Shown in pieces: positions 1 to 12,356 of a stretch of 64,000 nucleotides of DNA. Within the stretch, counting starts at the first letter, position 1. Every line of letters begins with the position of its first letter. Origin of the DNA: Membranipora membranacea (lineage: Eukaryota; Bryozoa; Gymnolaemata; Cheilostomatida; Membraniporidae). A model generated the notes under the pieces. The model did no database searches. It saw only the letters and a program-made list of their open reading frames with translations, and was not told where the DNA came from. A program made the translations under genes and the position numbers. The stretch lies in contig OU612066.1 of NCBI GenBank assembly GCA_914767715.1, positions 21,178,283 to 21,242,282 on the forward strand, read 5' to 3'.

Positions 1-353
1 TACCAGTAGCGTCACTAAGACAGGTCTGCATGGAATAAAAACTTTGATGACCTTCGTCATGAATAATTCTGAGTTTGAATATACACAGTCACAGTTGAGG
101 GGCCGGCAGACATAACTCATCGTTGCGAGTATTCTTCTGCAGCTGGCCGGCCTATCGCAATATCCAAAAGTAAATCACTGAAAGATTATGGATGGTGACA
201 CAAAATAATACCCAGATTAATCACTCTGCCAATGTTATAATAGAAGGATCACTACACCATACAAAAACAGGATAAGGATCATCATAACAGTCCATGTGAA
301 TGTCTGCATACGGGCAAGTACATTCACAGGACAGTTTTATGTGAATGGGCACG

Positions 354-2775
354 TTACTGCTGATTGTCGCCGGCGGGGACTGAATACATAACAGACTCTT
401 CATATCCTTCCTCATCTGTAGTTTCATCATCAGTATCCTCTTCACCGAGTTGAGTTTGGACCGTAACACCAGGTAGGCATATATCCTTTTCTGTTGGGCG
501 TGTTGATATTTGTGGCTCATCTGCTGGTATGTTTCGTTTGCGGCTTTCTTTCTTTGCTGCCTTACTGATAATATATGCCATAGATTTTGTGCCATCAGAT
601 TCTTTGAGATAACGGGAGAAGAAACGAGTAAAGTTTATATCTTGATTTGCATAGTAATCTTCTCCTGGTTTGGCGGTCATCACAAGAAATATATCATCAA
701 GGGTGGCATCAGCTTTCAGACTTTTCATGATGCTGCTGTCTTCAGGGTCAGGCAAAACATCTATGGCTTGGCAGGCTTGGATGATGACTACCTAAAAGAT
801 ATTAAAATAGATCTATGTTTAAGTTTATGCATTATCATCAATGGTTGTGATCCCTCCAGTGCACAGGTGCTGACACCGAAGTACAATCGCCATGTCCACT
901 GCAATCCAGCTGCTCTTTTTACCAAAAAGCAATGGACGATCTTTTACTGCCCATTATGGGAGGACCTTGCTACAATAAATGGCTCTGATCTCTAATCCAG
1001 TTGAATCAGACAAGACAGGCTCAAACATTAAAATAGCCAAGTATATGTTGGCAAACTTAATACACAAGGAAGTAAATGTCTTTGCCTTGACAGACTCTTT
1101 TGGCCTACTACCATGTGGCACCAGTAAAATTTTAAAAGGTTGTCTAACTGTTCTGTCAAATGTTGAACCTATGCAGGAAAGGCTGATGTAGATATTATGG
1201 AAAGACTCATCAAGGTAAAAAGTTCACACTCTAGGCTAGGCCACCAGCAGCTTGCTTGTCTTGTCTTCATTGAGCAAAATGCTGAGCTATGAGTAAATTG
1301 AGTCTTATCAGAGTACAGATAGTACTAGCCTGTCTTGACAAGCTTTGATCGGTGGGGGGGGGAGGTTTCCCCCCCCACCGAACAAAGCTTGTCAAGACAG
1401 GCTAAGATAGTACATATAGTATACTATGGCCTCTGGAAATCAGATGGCTCCTGCGTAATGATAAAACAGTATAGATGAATGTAATGGAGTGTGATCAGTC
1501 TGTTAATATGTTCCTGGCAGATTCAAGGGAAATTTGAATTCTGAGTAATATCTCAAAGATCTAGCAAGACAAACACAAAGCATGTTTGGTAATTTAAGAG
1601 GTAACTTTAGAACTGAATATTGACCTCACCTTTGGAACCCCCTGTAGTTTCTTTCTGCTGATCTTATGTAGCAGCTCTATGACTTCCTGACTTGAACCTA
1701 TATCACCACCGCAGATGTGCTGGTTGAATCCATGGCATGCCAGAATGAAGATGAGCACTGAGCAAATAGGCTCCCATTCTTCGATCTTTTTCAGCAATGA
1801 TGTAACCTTCTCATTGAATTGATCGATGTCCCATCGCCTTGTTGGTGGAAGGTCGGTGTAAAGCTCTTCGGCCTGTCTAGACCAAAGCCCTGTCGTTTTG
1901 AAGCTTGAACGTATATACTTTAGGTCGGCCTTGTCACCTTCATATGGGGCGCCACTGACATAGAATCCATAACCTCGGGTCTTCGAACCGCCCACAGGTA
2001 TTATATAGTTAGAAGAGAACTCCTGAAATTTACCAATCATGGTTTTTGACATAGGAGTTTTGTTGAATGTTTTGAAGTTTTGTTTATCTTTTAGGTGGTT
2101 TAAGAGGGCTTTCCCAAAGCTCGCCTGTTCATCTACATCAGAGGGAAGCTTCCCATAACGGAGAAGACATTCAACTAAGTCTGTACAGTCTTCCTCTTTG
2201 AGGACATCTAACCTCGAGTCTTGGTCCAGCTCTTTGCATGCCTCAGTGTACTTTTTAAGCAGCTCAACAATAACTTCTTTCTTGTCTTCAAGGACAGCCT
2301 GTGTTTTACATAGATCAGTTTGAGCCATAAACCACATCTCTAAAGCATATTGCAAAACTAAAGCCTTGTTACCAGAAGGCCTGTTGATCGATTGATCACT
2401 TCCTTCCAGGTTTGTCTTGCCTTTTACAAATCCATCGAGCGCCTTCTCTACCAGGATATAAGTGTTGTGATTCCCCCCCTTTTCACCAACTATAGCATGA
2501 GCATCTGCACCATCCTCATCTTTAGGCCGAGTTGCTGATTGTTGGCTTCTTGATAAAAGGTGATCGCAGACGATATCATTTATTGTGCGATTACGGTCAT
2601 CACTAACGTCAAATAATTTCCGTATGCCATCCATGATTGTTTTTCCCTTGTTGCCTCCATCTTCACCACCTTGAATATTGTGTATTTCTCCAAATAGAGA
2701 GGAATCTTCAGCTGAGATTGGAGCACACACAATAGCTCTCTCCCAAGCATCTATGAGATTTTGAAGTTGCGCCAT
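354..2775 (-). CDS. Caspase-like cysteine protease, two exons
   Basis: Exon 1 is 2775-1630 and exon 2 is 791-354. The intron has a GTGAGG donor and a TTTTAG acceptor and the phase is 0, giving about 527 residues. Seen: near residue 340 the motif ILACHGFNQHICGGD matches the caspase catalytic His-Gly block. Exon 2 opens with VVIIQACQAIDVLPD, the caspase Cys pentapeptide block, followed by a p10-like part (FLVMTAKPGEDYYANQD). The usual QACxG reads QACQA, so Gly is replaced by Ala. The first ~230 residues are helical and charged; I recognise no CARD or DED. The C-terminus is an acidic Asp/Glu/Thr tail ending in a stop at 354. Caspases cut after Asp in cytosolic cell-death or immune signalling. 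Activity here is inferred from the His and Cys only; a regulatory or pseudo-enzyme role is possible. The start ATG at 2775 opens the long exon and no better upstream ATG was seen. Confidence 0.85.
1325..1402. repeat. Foldback element in caspase intron (palindrome family C)
   Basis: The arms AGCCTGTCTTGACAAGCTTT and its reverse complement flank a G-run and C-run that also pair, so nearly the whole 78 bp can fold into one hairpin. It lies inside the caspase-like intron. The same AGCCTGTCTTGACAAGC core recurs near 34070, 49753 and 58592, with a one-sided relic near 19456. Confidence 0.8.
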
Positions 2776-2880
2776 GTTGATCGCTGATATTTTAAGTAAC
2801 TGAACCAGAGCTAATATATCAATGCGTAAGCGTAAGCTTTGACTGAACTAAAAAGCTATGTGTTGATTGCTCAGCACCAT

Positions 2881-2948
2881 TGAATTGAATTGAATTGAAT
2901 TGAATTGAATTGAATTGAATTGAATTGAATTGAATTGAATTGAATTGA
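2881..2948. repeat. (GAATT)n microsatellite
   Basis: About 13 uninterrupted copies of GAATT/TGAAT lie just upstream of the caspase-like start codon, within the likely promoter or 5' UTR. The array ends where one unit changes to GAGTT. Confidence 0.95.
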
Positions 2949-3420
2949 GTTCAGTGCTCAGCACATTGATAAAACACCGATACCTATCCCTAAATAACGT
3001 ATTAGAAAACCACCAATACTCTGTTATCTGATAACATATACCACTTGAGATGTGCTAGCCTGTGACCCTTCTCTTCAATTTATTCATCAATGCAAATTCA
3101 AAGGGTAAACATGGACACAGCCTTGGCATGCTTTTTCCTCTTTCCCTGATGATTAATGTTTGTTTTAGCGTTCCATGTACTGTACTGTGACAACTGAATT
3201 CAAGTTATAAAAGTAGTTGTCGTGCCAAGATTTTCCTGATTTGGCACCTACTTTATCTAAACACAGTGACATTTACCATCCCACATGTTTCTGATATGCC
3301 TCATTATTAACGTTCCAGAATACCTTCTATTTTTATGGTTGCTGATTGGTAATCAGTTCTACCTGCTGAACCCCATCTTCGATCTAATTCACCATCATTT
3401 GGGGGGGGGAGGTGCTGCCC

Positions 3421-3542
3421 TAGAACAAGTTTGTTCCCTCTGTGGTGGCGGAGGGATATTGCAAATGTTTCTTATCGAGGCGCCTCGATATCAAACATTT
3501 GCAATAACCCTCCGCCACCATAGAGGGAACAAACTTGTTCTA
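3421..3542. mobile_element. 122-bp foldback MITE with 9-bp target duplication (family A)
   Basis: Two ~60-nt arms starting TAGAACAAGTTTGTTCCCTC are near-perfect inverted copies meeting at a central GAGGCGCCTC. The nine bases GTGCTGCCC lie directly on both sides (3412-3420 and 3543-3551), consistent with a target-site duplication. A 9-bp duplication would suit Mutator-like mobilisation; that is inference. Related copies lie at 17483-17602 (foldback) and near 9403 (one arm). One caution is that the 9403 copy is also followed by GCTGCCCC, so part of the flank could belong to the element. Confidence 0.8.
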
Positions 3543-5088
3543 GTGCTGCCCCCAACTACTTATAAGCTGTCGGTTTGGTTGTAAGCAGAAATTGTCTATT
3601 CATTCTAAATGAAAATACAACTCCTATCATTCACAAGCTGAACTTTTGTGATTTGCTGATGTTCGGTGGATTAGTTGTGATGTTCAAGGAATTCAAGGCA
3701 TTAAAACTCAAGAGTTGAAAGCTACTTCAAAAATGTAACTATGATATTGAATAGCAGTACTACAGATTATTTCACACAGGATAAAGCTCTACAATTTTCC
3801 CCCAGAACTTGGCAGGCATTGCGATATTCTGATTACATCTAACCAGTTTAGTTCAGCTGAAAAATAATCAAGATATTCTTACCTCCTTCATCCTGACAGA
3901 CAAGAACTTTTTGACATAATAACCACAAAAAATGAGATCGTACAAAGGAATAAATATTGAAAGTATTTCCCAAACTAAGTGATCGATCAACATTATAAAT
4001 TCATATCAGTGGTGATAAATGAATTTTGTTTAACGGAACAGTGTCAAAAATGACAGTAAGTAAATATCAGCCAATGCCATAATAGAATCTCAGCAGATAG
4101 ACTTATCCAGGGGCCAAGAGATATGATATGAGAATCACTCACAAGTCAGTTCCTCTCTCTGAGAAAGATGCAAAACTCGCTTTCCTCTATTGTGAGGTGT
4201 TTATTAGCCCAAAAAGTTCTGAGTATGACCCTGGGAATTGAGTTTGGCACAAAAACAATTGAGGCCTGGAAGCCTTCCTTACACCTCAGAGCAACATACA
4301 TGTTCAGGGGATTTCAGGACATTTTAGCTGCATCTACTCCCTCCCAACGTGGATAATTGAAGGGAAGGGAAAGGGAACAGCTCAACGTTCCCTGAAAAAT
4401 TACAGACGGCAGCTGATTAATCACCCGTAAATTTATTATAGATGCCCAATCAAAACTCCCGAGTTTTTACTTATTGGCACAATTATGAAATAAAAGTTTA
4501 AGTATTAAAAATAATGTACTTTCTCATAACAAATTTAAATAAACAACTTTTGAACCTTAGATTGATATTTGTTTACTACTCTTACTACCATTTATTTTGT
4601 ACTCTTGCAAGGATATTAGCTCATGTAAATGAATGAAAACATATACATATCCTTTGGCTACTTAATTACTAATACATAGTACATTGAGATAGAAATAATG
4701 CTTATTACAACTCACGTGGGACACTGCTCTCAGCAATAGTAATTCCATTTATACATGCAATACCCATAGTAAGCGTGAATTTATTATACTGCTCATAAGT
4801 TGTTTGATCATTACGGAGAATACAGATGCACAAGACACATGTTGCAAGCTGCCGCTATACTACAGGATTAACGATGTTGTGCTAATTTTGCGTCCGTCTG
4901 CATCAACTAGAATAGCTCTGTATTGGAGGGTTGTTGCTGACTGTCTAGTCTAAGGTTCGGAGCATTGAATTCCATATATGAGTAGAACTTGGTGGTTTGA
5001 AGCAACTGGATTTGGCATTGTGAGTCACAGTGGGTGATGGATTTATACTCAACTGGCTGTATCTTAGCTTTCAAAGCTTGGTGTAGCT

Positions 5089-8000
5089 ATGGCTTCTGCA
5101 CTCATTTCTAGGAGCCTCATGTAAGTATTAGCATTAAACTGCCTCTGCCATGAACTTCATAAAACCAACTATAGATTATTAAACGTAGACAGACTGCAGG
5201 GTTGATAGATCAGAACTGGGCATCGGATAAACCCTATCATATTATATCAAAATAGGTATTGTCCAATACATCTGAACCAATGCAAAGCATCCCAGGTAGT
5301 TAATGGTGGTTATCAGTGGTAATAAAACCCTTGAATTTCCGCAGCAACATCTACCTGAGTAGTTGGGATGACTCAGACGTGACAGGAAATATGATGAGTC
5401 AGTCAATAATAAAAGTCATGATAAGGTGCTATAGATAGATCTCATTAGGGGAATAATGCAGCAGGTAGTTTTATACAGAATGTATGTATGCTAGTCACTT
5501 ACAGGGAACCTGTTTTTAGTTTTAACAATACAGGCTATAATCACCTGCACATCTTGGTCTTGTAAAAGCATTTCCAGTCCCACAATGCAACATTGTGGAT
5601 TTTCCATGCCATGGTTTAAATCTAAACCAAAATATCCAAACTGATATCTCGGTTTTAAAACTTGTATGACTTTATTAACTTTGACATCATATAGCTTCAA
5701 GGTAAAGGACAATTGAAGATGATCTATGACTTGCACTGCAATCACAGCTATCAAAATCGTTCATCGTAAACTTTAGAGCTACTCATGTCACTCGCCCCAG
5801 GGTCTCAATGCTTGTGTGACTTTGCATATTATGTTGCATTTTTAGCCAAGATTAATCGCCGTATTTCACGTTAATATCTGTGTCTCTAGTTTTGTTCCTT
5901 TACTAGGTGCACCACATAAACCATCTGTGTGATTCGAATAGCTCAGAATGGCCGTGAATTCAAATGATTGTGAACTTCCATGCGCTTCTTATTTTGTAGA
6001 ATCGTGTTTGGATTACTATACCCAGCCTACTACTCATACAAAGCTATAAAAACTCGCAATGTTTCCGAGTATGTGAAATGGATGATGTACTGGATTGTGT
6101 TCGCCTTGTTCTATAATGTGGAGACGATCGCTGACCTTCTCATTTCATGGTAATAAAAGAGTGTTAAATTCTTATTTGGGTTAGTGCCATTTTTTTACAT
6201 TATGCAATCCGAATATGGGCTAGGAATTGAAGGAGGAATGATATGCCTGAGATGTCAAGAATACAACATAAGAGAAAACGTTATGGTTCGCACTCCATTT
6301 GCAGCCACGTAACACTTCTAATAAGCCCCAAGTGAAAATCTCGAAAACACCTAGTTTAGTTTCTGGTAATTATGATCAGCAGTAAGTTAGCAAATTGGAT
6401 ATGCTATGTTGTTTGAATTCACCAGCAATGCATACCAATCAGCTAGACAACAAATCATCATGATCATGTGCTGCTATCAATTCTGAATTATCTGAAAGTA
6501 TCCTTTACTTTGAGATCAGATGATAGCTGAAAGGTCATCAGCTCATCTAGAACAGCTGGTCCTGTCAATACACTAATCTAAAGAAACGCCAACTGCAATC
6601 AATGAAATCTCAAAACAGTTTACAGAATTACGAAGCATTAATCCCAGCGGAATTCAGGCAGCCGACTTTACGAAACAATATTATGTATCGCTGCAAGTTG
6701 TTTATACCAAATAGAGCATGTAAATTCCAGCGTAGACTGAGTAATTACACAACATGGTTGTTTCTAAGATGCTGTTTCAGCTGTTAATTAAGAGGTATTA
6801 GTCTGTTTACTATGATGATGTATTGATCACCCTTAGCACATACATAGCCACACAGGCATAGCGTGCATATATAACAGCAAATTAACTAATGGCAATATTA
6901 TGTATATCCTTCTGAATGCAAGCTAAAAGATATATTCTTGAATCAACATCACAAAAAACGACACACTTGATCTAATACAATTGGGGAGGGGGGACATCAG
7001 AGAAGATTAATCTAGTTCTAGTGCTCAAACTCTATGGGTTGCTGGTTGCAGCCACAGCCAGGGGGATGGGGATTTTGTCCTTAGCAACCGCCTACGGCTT
7101 CGATCCCCATCCCGAACACCAAGCGCAAGCTGATGTAGCAGCTTTCAATTATTAACCACCTTGCGATCTGACGTTTGATAATTGAATGCCACTACCAGCA
7201 ACCCAGGCATAGTGAGAGCAGAGCACCAACCACTTAGATGTGACAATACAGATACATTACTACATAATTTACTGCAAAATTATAATGGATGACATCTTGT
7301 TGCAGGTTTCCGCTGTATTATGAGCTGAAGGTAGTATTTGTTGTCTGGCTCCTGTCTCCCGCTACTCGAGGATCAGATGTGCTCTACAGACGTTATATAC
7401 ATCCATATGTAACACAGCATGAGGAGGTGAGACTGTGGTCAACTATTTGATTTAAGATAGGAACGAAGGCTTGAGTTATCCCCTCTATATGTATCCTGCT
7501 TTTATTTATCAAGTCCAGGCTATAAGTGTGGCTAGACCTGGACAGGGAGAGAGGTTATTGGTTAGTAGTGTTTATCATTGGAAAATTGTATTGGGATACT
7601 CTAATTAGGCATCAAGCATATTTGAGCAAAAATATCATTTGAAGCCTGTATTGCTCCTCCCTTCCCTGCAATGTTGGTACTGGACCTAAACCAACGGCCT
7701 GTTGCCTTTAAAAACTAAGAGCCAACTATTTGATGTGTGTTAAAACTACTGAACAGCATTCTAAGTGATTTTGTAAAAGGTTGTCCGGGAAAATGAGTAA
7801 AGCCTAATTTACAATGAAACAGGTTGAAAAGACAGACACTTACGGTTTAAAAAAGCTAAATTTGCAAGAATACCAAGAGATGGCAATTCTGCAAAATTAG
7901 ATGCTGTGAGTGTTGCTGCCTGCAGTGAGTGTAGCGTGCATGTTGTCACAGCTAACAAGCCGGCAAAACACCAGTAACTGTCTTCACCGTCTATTCTTAA

Positions 8001-10874
8001 AGGGCAACCAAGGTTTCAAACAACTTCTCATTGATGGCCATTGATTAATAGCAGATTGCACCTTCTGCATGGGGAAAAAGGCAAAATATAATTCGGATGA
8101 TTATTCAGCCAGAATTCTTATGAAACATTTCTTCCATCAGGCACTCAAACTCAGCTAAAAGAGAATACCACATAGCAGTTTCCTGTTCCTGTTATTATTT
8201 AGCCTGTGCTCTATAATTATTACAGCAAAGTCTTGGAACCTCCCCTAAACTGAAGTGTTACCCAGCTTAGAGTCAGCAACTACTTTGAGTTTTGCATCAC
8301 GTAATGCACAAAGCTGATGCTGCCCAGCACATTATTTGCTACCCATTAATGCATTGCTGCGAAACCTTGGTTGCCCTTTAATATAAACCCTCAACTAAAC
8401 TAGCTAAAAATTGGTACTAGCTAACATTAAGTCACCCAAGACTAGCTAAACTAAACTTGAGCTATTATTTACTCCCTCAATTATCTAAGACTTGGGATTA
8501 ATTTTGAATGTGAATTTCATTACAGGAAATAGAGAAAACATTGGAGAAGGTGAAATCACAGAGTTATTCCACTCTCATAAGTGTCAGTGCTCAAGGAATG
8601 AACTTGGCTCTACAAGGTGCTATAGCTGTGAGTTGAGTCGAAGCAAAACAGCCTAAAAATAGTCATGAAATATTCTTGTCTTGTCTAACTGGAAGATCTT
8701 GCTTCTGTCATCTATATGTTAAAAGTCGGTCTGAGGCTGCACATAAAACAATGTGATTAGTGGATATAACTTTCGCAGACTCATTCTCTGGACGTCGCTG
8801 AGCTTGGATGTCCAGTGCCAAGCCAGTATATAATGGATGAAATCTTGTAGTATGTGTTATGTGTTGCTCAGTAATCGCACGTCAAGAAAGTAATTGAGCT
8901 CTTATATGCTTTTTGTAATAGCCTTATTTGTTTTCAGGGACAGTCAAAGCTTGCTGACCAGTTGAAGAAAAAATATTCATCTAGTTTTGACGATGAGACG
9001 GATAACCCATCAGGATATGGTCACAATGAGGAAAGAATACATCCCAGTCATTCTGAGGCTTGTCTCACTGATACACATCACAGTTCTCCATGTAAGATCA
9101 CTCAGAAGTTCTACTTTTAAGCCTAGTGGTGTGGCTGTCGTTCATTCTAAAATAACCGGATGCACAATCCAATCCAAACAGGGGAAGCCAAAGCAGGAAG
9201 AATTCACAATTTTTCTGCAAGCTCCCGCATAAGATAGGCATATGACCTAGTCCATTGTTGTGAGAGAGAAATGATCTGGATGAAATGTTATGCCCTCTCC
9301 TTATCATTTTATTTATACAAGGAAAACGTACAAGAATCAACTTTACAACCCTATCATCTATGAAATGTGAGCATCACCAATGGCACTGATGCTGACTGGA
9401 AAAAGTTTGTTCCCTCTGTGGCGGAGGAGTCATATTGCACAAATCGAAGTGTCTGGCGCTGCCCCATGATACATAACTTTTTAAATGCTGACCACTCTGC
9501 ATTTAATACGCAGTTAGACTATTGAACCATACTTTGATATGTCCAACCAACTCTGAAGTAAGTAAACATAATTGTTTGTTTTACCAGATGATGAGTTGTG
9601 CTCGCCTGATTCTGGAGAAGCTAGCACATTACGTCACAGACATCCTAGCAGAAGTCAGTCTATGAGAACAACCTCTCCTCAGTACAGAAAACCCTATCCT
9701 CAGACGTATTCAGGTCAGTCTAAGATACACTGTTATGTCCATATGCTACTTAAATGTCAAATTATCCTTCTGTGTATACGATTGCTCAAAACTGGTCTAA
9801 ACTGGTCAAAAATTGATTTCTTGAAACCCTTTTCAGTTGTTTCGCAGGTAAAATGGATGGAATTCAAACTTATCTTTATTACAGACTGCCCATAACATTT
9901 CTAAACACGATGAGGGGGTTGTCAGGGTCTGAGAAAAGAGGTGACAACTACTGATAAAATTTTCCTGAATTCTCAATTGTCACTTGCTTCATATCTGTTA
10001 GGTTTGTGTTTAAATGTGTACAGGTTTGAGCAGATCAGACTCCAATGAGAGAAAGAAGACCTCATATAATTCTCCAGCTTCCTCTCGTCCAGTGAGGAAC
10101 TCACCGCTTATGTCAAGAAGCGCTACCTCTGATAAAGAATATTCAGAATCAACTTCGCACAGCTCCCGATCAATGAAAACTTCTGTGAGTGATTATCTTT
10201 GTAAACAGTGCAGGTTTATCAGAGATAGTTGGTGGCAGCTTTGCCTTTCATACTAGTTTTTTTGCAGGATTCCTGATCACACAAATAATAATAATCCTTG
10301 TTCAACAACCCTTTGCATATTTGTTAATTTGTGCTGCTGTAAGTTACTATCTTTGTAGACAGTGCAACAGTTTACCAGAGACATGAGTAGGTGTCAACTC
10401 ATATAAGCTATGTGCAGAAATCCCGCACACAAAAATGAGTTAGTCATGTTTCCACAACCCTTAGTATATTTGCTGTCTCGTTCATGTATGACAGTTTGTG
10501 GTTTAAAAATGTCAGATTTTAATTTTATTTTGTTGCTTTATTGACAGAGATCAACACCAGGGTTGTCTCCCTCTCCTGGATATAGACATTCACAATCGTC
10601 TCCCTTACCTCCAAGAAACAACAGACCAAAATCTCCGCAACAGCAACCAGTCAGAGCTAATATAGCTAAGCCTGTCAGCAGACCAAAGAGGATTATCGGC
10701 CAGCCAACACCGACTGTGTCTGATATCACAACAGAGCTACTACAGGAAGATCAGGTGCAAGCGAAACCAAAACAGAAACCTCGATTTACGGAATCCACGC
10801 TCAGATATAGGACTAAAAAAATAAGTGACATAAAGAGTCACAAGATTGAATCTCCTTTTATTTCTCTCTTTTAG
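5089..10874 (+). CDS. REEP-family (TB2/DP1/HVA22) ER membrane-shaping protein
   Basis: The exons are 5089-5120, 6000-6149, 7306-7426, 8526-8627, 8938-9091, 9588-9713, 10024-10184 and 10548-10874. All splice phases agree, giving 390 residues. Seen: the N-terminal 100 residues carry the family signature, including [25 protein letters not shown] and [17 protein letters not shown], with paired hydrophobic hairpins. Residues ~102-135 form an amphipathic helix. From ~140 onward the tail is low in complexity and rich in Ser, Arg and Pro. REEP proteins bend tubular ER and link it to microtubules. The order fits REEP1-4 better than REEP5/6 because of the extended tail, but at 390 residues it is longer than the usual ~200-260. 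The start was chosen because [10 protein letters not shown] places the first hydrophobic segment as in the family. Confidence 0.92.
7018..7210. repeat. Diverged foldback relic in REEP intron (family B)
   Basis: TGGGTTGCTGGT near 7036 is inverted as ACCAGCAACCCA near 7194. The 3' half shares TTGATAATTGAATGCC and CTACCAGC with the cleaner element at 18277-18404. It lies between REEP exons 2 and 3. Confidence 0.55.
9403..9460. repeat. Single-arm copy of family A foldback
   Basis: AGTTTGTTCCCTCTGTGGCG followed by a diverged GGAG...ATATTGCA stretch matches one arm of the 3421-3542 element. No second arm is visible. It lies in the REEP intron before exon 6. Confidence 0.6.
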
Positions 10875-11183
10875 ACACGGCTTACACTGTCCAAATTTTG
10901 TGCCAAACAGGCATTACAATATTTTACAAACTTCTGCTGCATATTTTCACATACCTAACTGATACCGAAAACCTAATTACCACCCATCCAAATACCATAT
11001 TACTGAAGTTTCAAAGTTTTTATTTTAAGCTTTATTTTTACTATGTTACACCTGTCCTGTACTCAGAACGGTCATTGAGGAATTAATGATGCTCAGCTTG
11101 TTTTAGTGAAATCAGAAATATTATTTTAACCAGAAATTTATCGGATGTATAAAATTGATTATAAATGCGAGAAGTTGAAATGC

Positions 11184-12356
11184 TCAGCCTTTGAAGATGT
11201 ATTCACAGGTGCCCTTAGTCTTATCACACATCAGATTTTTCTGACAGCCACAGTCACATACATCTCCATAAGACCTTCTAGGCATACAAACACCAACAGC
11301 ACGATCGTGGTGACAACATTCATTCTCCGTACATTCACTGTTATCAAAACAGTGCTTCATATCGGCAGCCACCATCTACAGAAGGAAATTATCAAGATAT
11401 CCTGTGATATGGAACAGTTGATGTCTTGTATATCCCTGTGATCCGAGAACCAGACTATGACTACAGTCTCAGAATTGACGCTACCTTGGAGTAGCCATTG
11501 TGTTGACGCTGATTGGTGGGCAGGGAGAAGAAGAGCCAATGCCAGATCACATGGTACTGTCAGGAAAGTACCTTCGATCTTGTACTTTTTGGGCTGGCTT
11601 TGATCTGTTTAATGATTAAGGTCCTTCAGCTCAGAAATCCTGATTGTGCAGTTGGTTGCGCGCCTGCTGAGATCTGAGGGTTTCTAAAACACATCTGGTC
11701 ATCAAGTTTTCATCTTATGTGTTATCCAACATTAATCAAATGCCAAGGCTGAAGATACTTTCCTGAAAGTACGATATGAAACTGGCATTGGCTTTTCTTC
11801 TCCCCACCCACCAATCAGAGCCAACACATCGGCCACCCTGGAGTGTCTCAATCAGAATGCTGTAAATCTGAGCACATTGATCCACTAGATCAAGCGGTAT
11901 AACTATTAGTAAATGTATCTCTAATAAGTAAGGAAGATTATGCATGCAGCCTGGGAATTTTAAATTGAGTTTGATGAAAAAAAGAATTATTATTATAAGA
12001 AATGGGTACAACTGAGATACTGTAGATTCACTCTGTTTTCAGTCAGACGGGCATTTTTGGTTGTTCGCCACGGATTAGATAGCCGATCTACTTCTGTTTG
12101 ACACATCACCCAAATTTAACCTGATAACATTAGACATTAACAGGGTACATATATAGGGAAATGTGGACAGGTAATAACAACCACAGTCATAGCCTGACAT
12201 CGCGGGTTTGTCCAGATGATATGCAGGTTATATTCTGTAAAGTAATATTTGAATTTCTCTATGTCAATGGCGGACTTCTATGCCACCATATATGACAATC
12301 TTACTCACCAGCATAATGAGAGCTGATAAGACGACAACGGTCACCAAAAACTTCAT
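11184..12356 (-). CDS. Small secreted cysteine-rich peptide, prokineticin/colipase-like pattern
   Basis: Exon 1 (12356-12309) encodes MKFLVTVVVLSALIML, a signal peptide, and ends at a GTGAGT donor. Exon 2 (11375-11184) follows a TGTAG acceptor in phase 0, giving about 79 residues. Cleavage probably falls after the Ala-Ala near residue 20. The mature part has 10 cysteines spaced C-x5-C-x4-CC-x8-C-x9-C-x1-C-x1-C-x5-C-x6-C, with the characteristic CDCGC and QKNLMC blocks. This resembles prokineticin, astakine, colipase and the Dickkopf C-terminal domain, which are extracellular disulfide-rich folds acting as ligands or cofactors. It lacks the AVIT N-terminus of vertebrate prokineticins as far as I can see. 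Similar spacing also occurs in some venom peptides, so the role is undecided. It is transcribed tail to tail with REEP, with 309 bp between the stop codons. Confidence 0.8.
11486..11845. repeat. Inverted repeat inside intron of the secreted peptide gene
   Basis: Arms of about 85 nt (11486-11573 and 11750-11845) are imperfect inverted copies sharing GATTGGTGGG, AGAAG..AGCCAATGCCAG and CAGGAAAGTA, separated by ~175 bp. It probably marks a DNA-transposon relic and would form a long stem in the pre-mRNA. Confidence 0.75.

Larger units (their letters stand above)
2776..5088. other. Spacer between divergent caspase-like and REEP genes
   Basis: No gene is supported here. The spacer holds the GAATT pentanucleotide array (2881-2948), the 122-bp foldback element (3421-3542) and otherwise AT-rich sequence. 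An open frame at 3285-3584 only reads through the foldback. Promoters of both flanking genes must lie here because they diverge, but I see no clear core motif. Confidence 0.5.

Noticed and set aside
510-1191. Two plus-strand frames
   Set aside because: They overlap the caspase-like second exon and intron in antisense and have no features of their own.
3285-3584. 99-residue plus-strand frame
   Set aside because: It reads straight through a 122-bp foldback element and its G-run.
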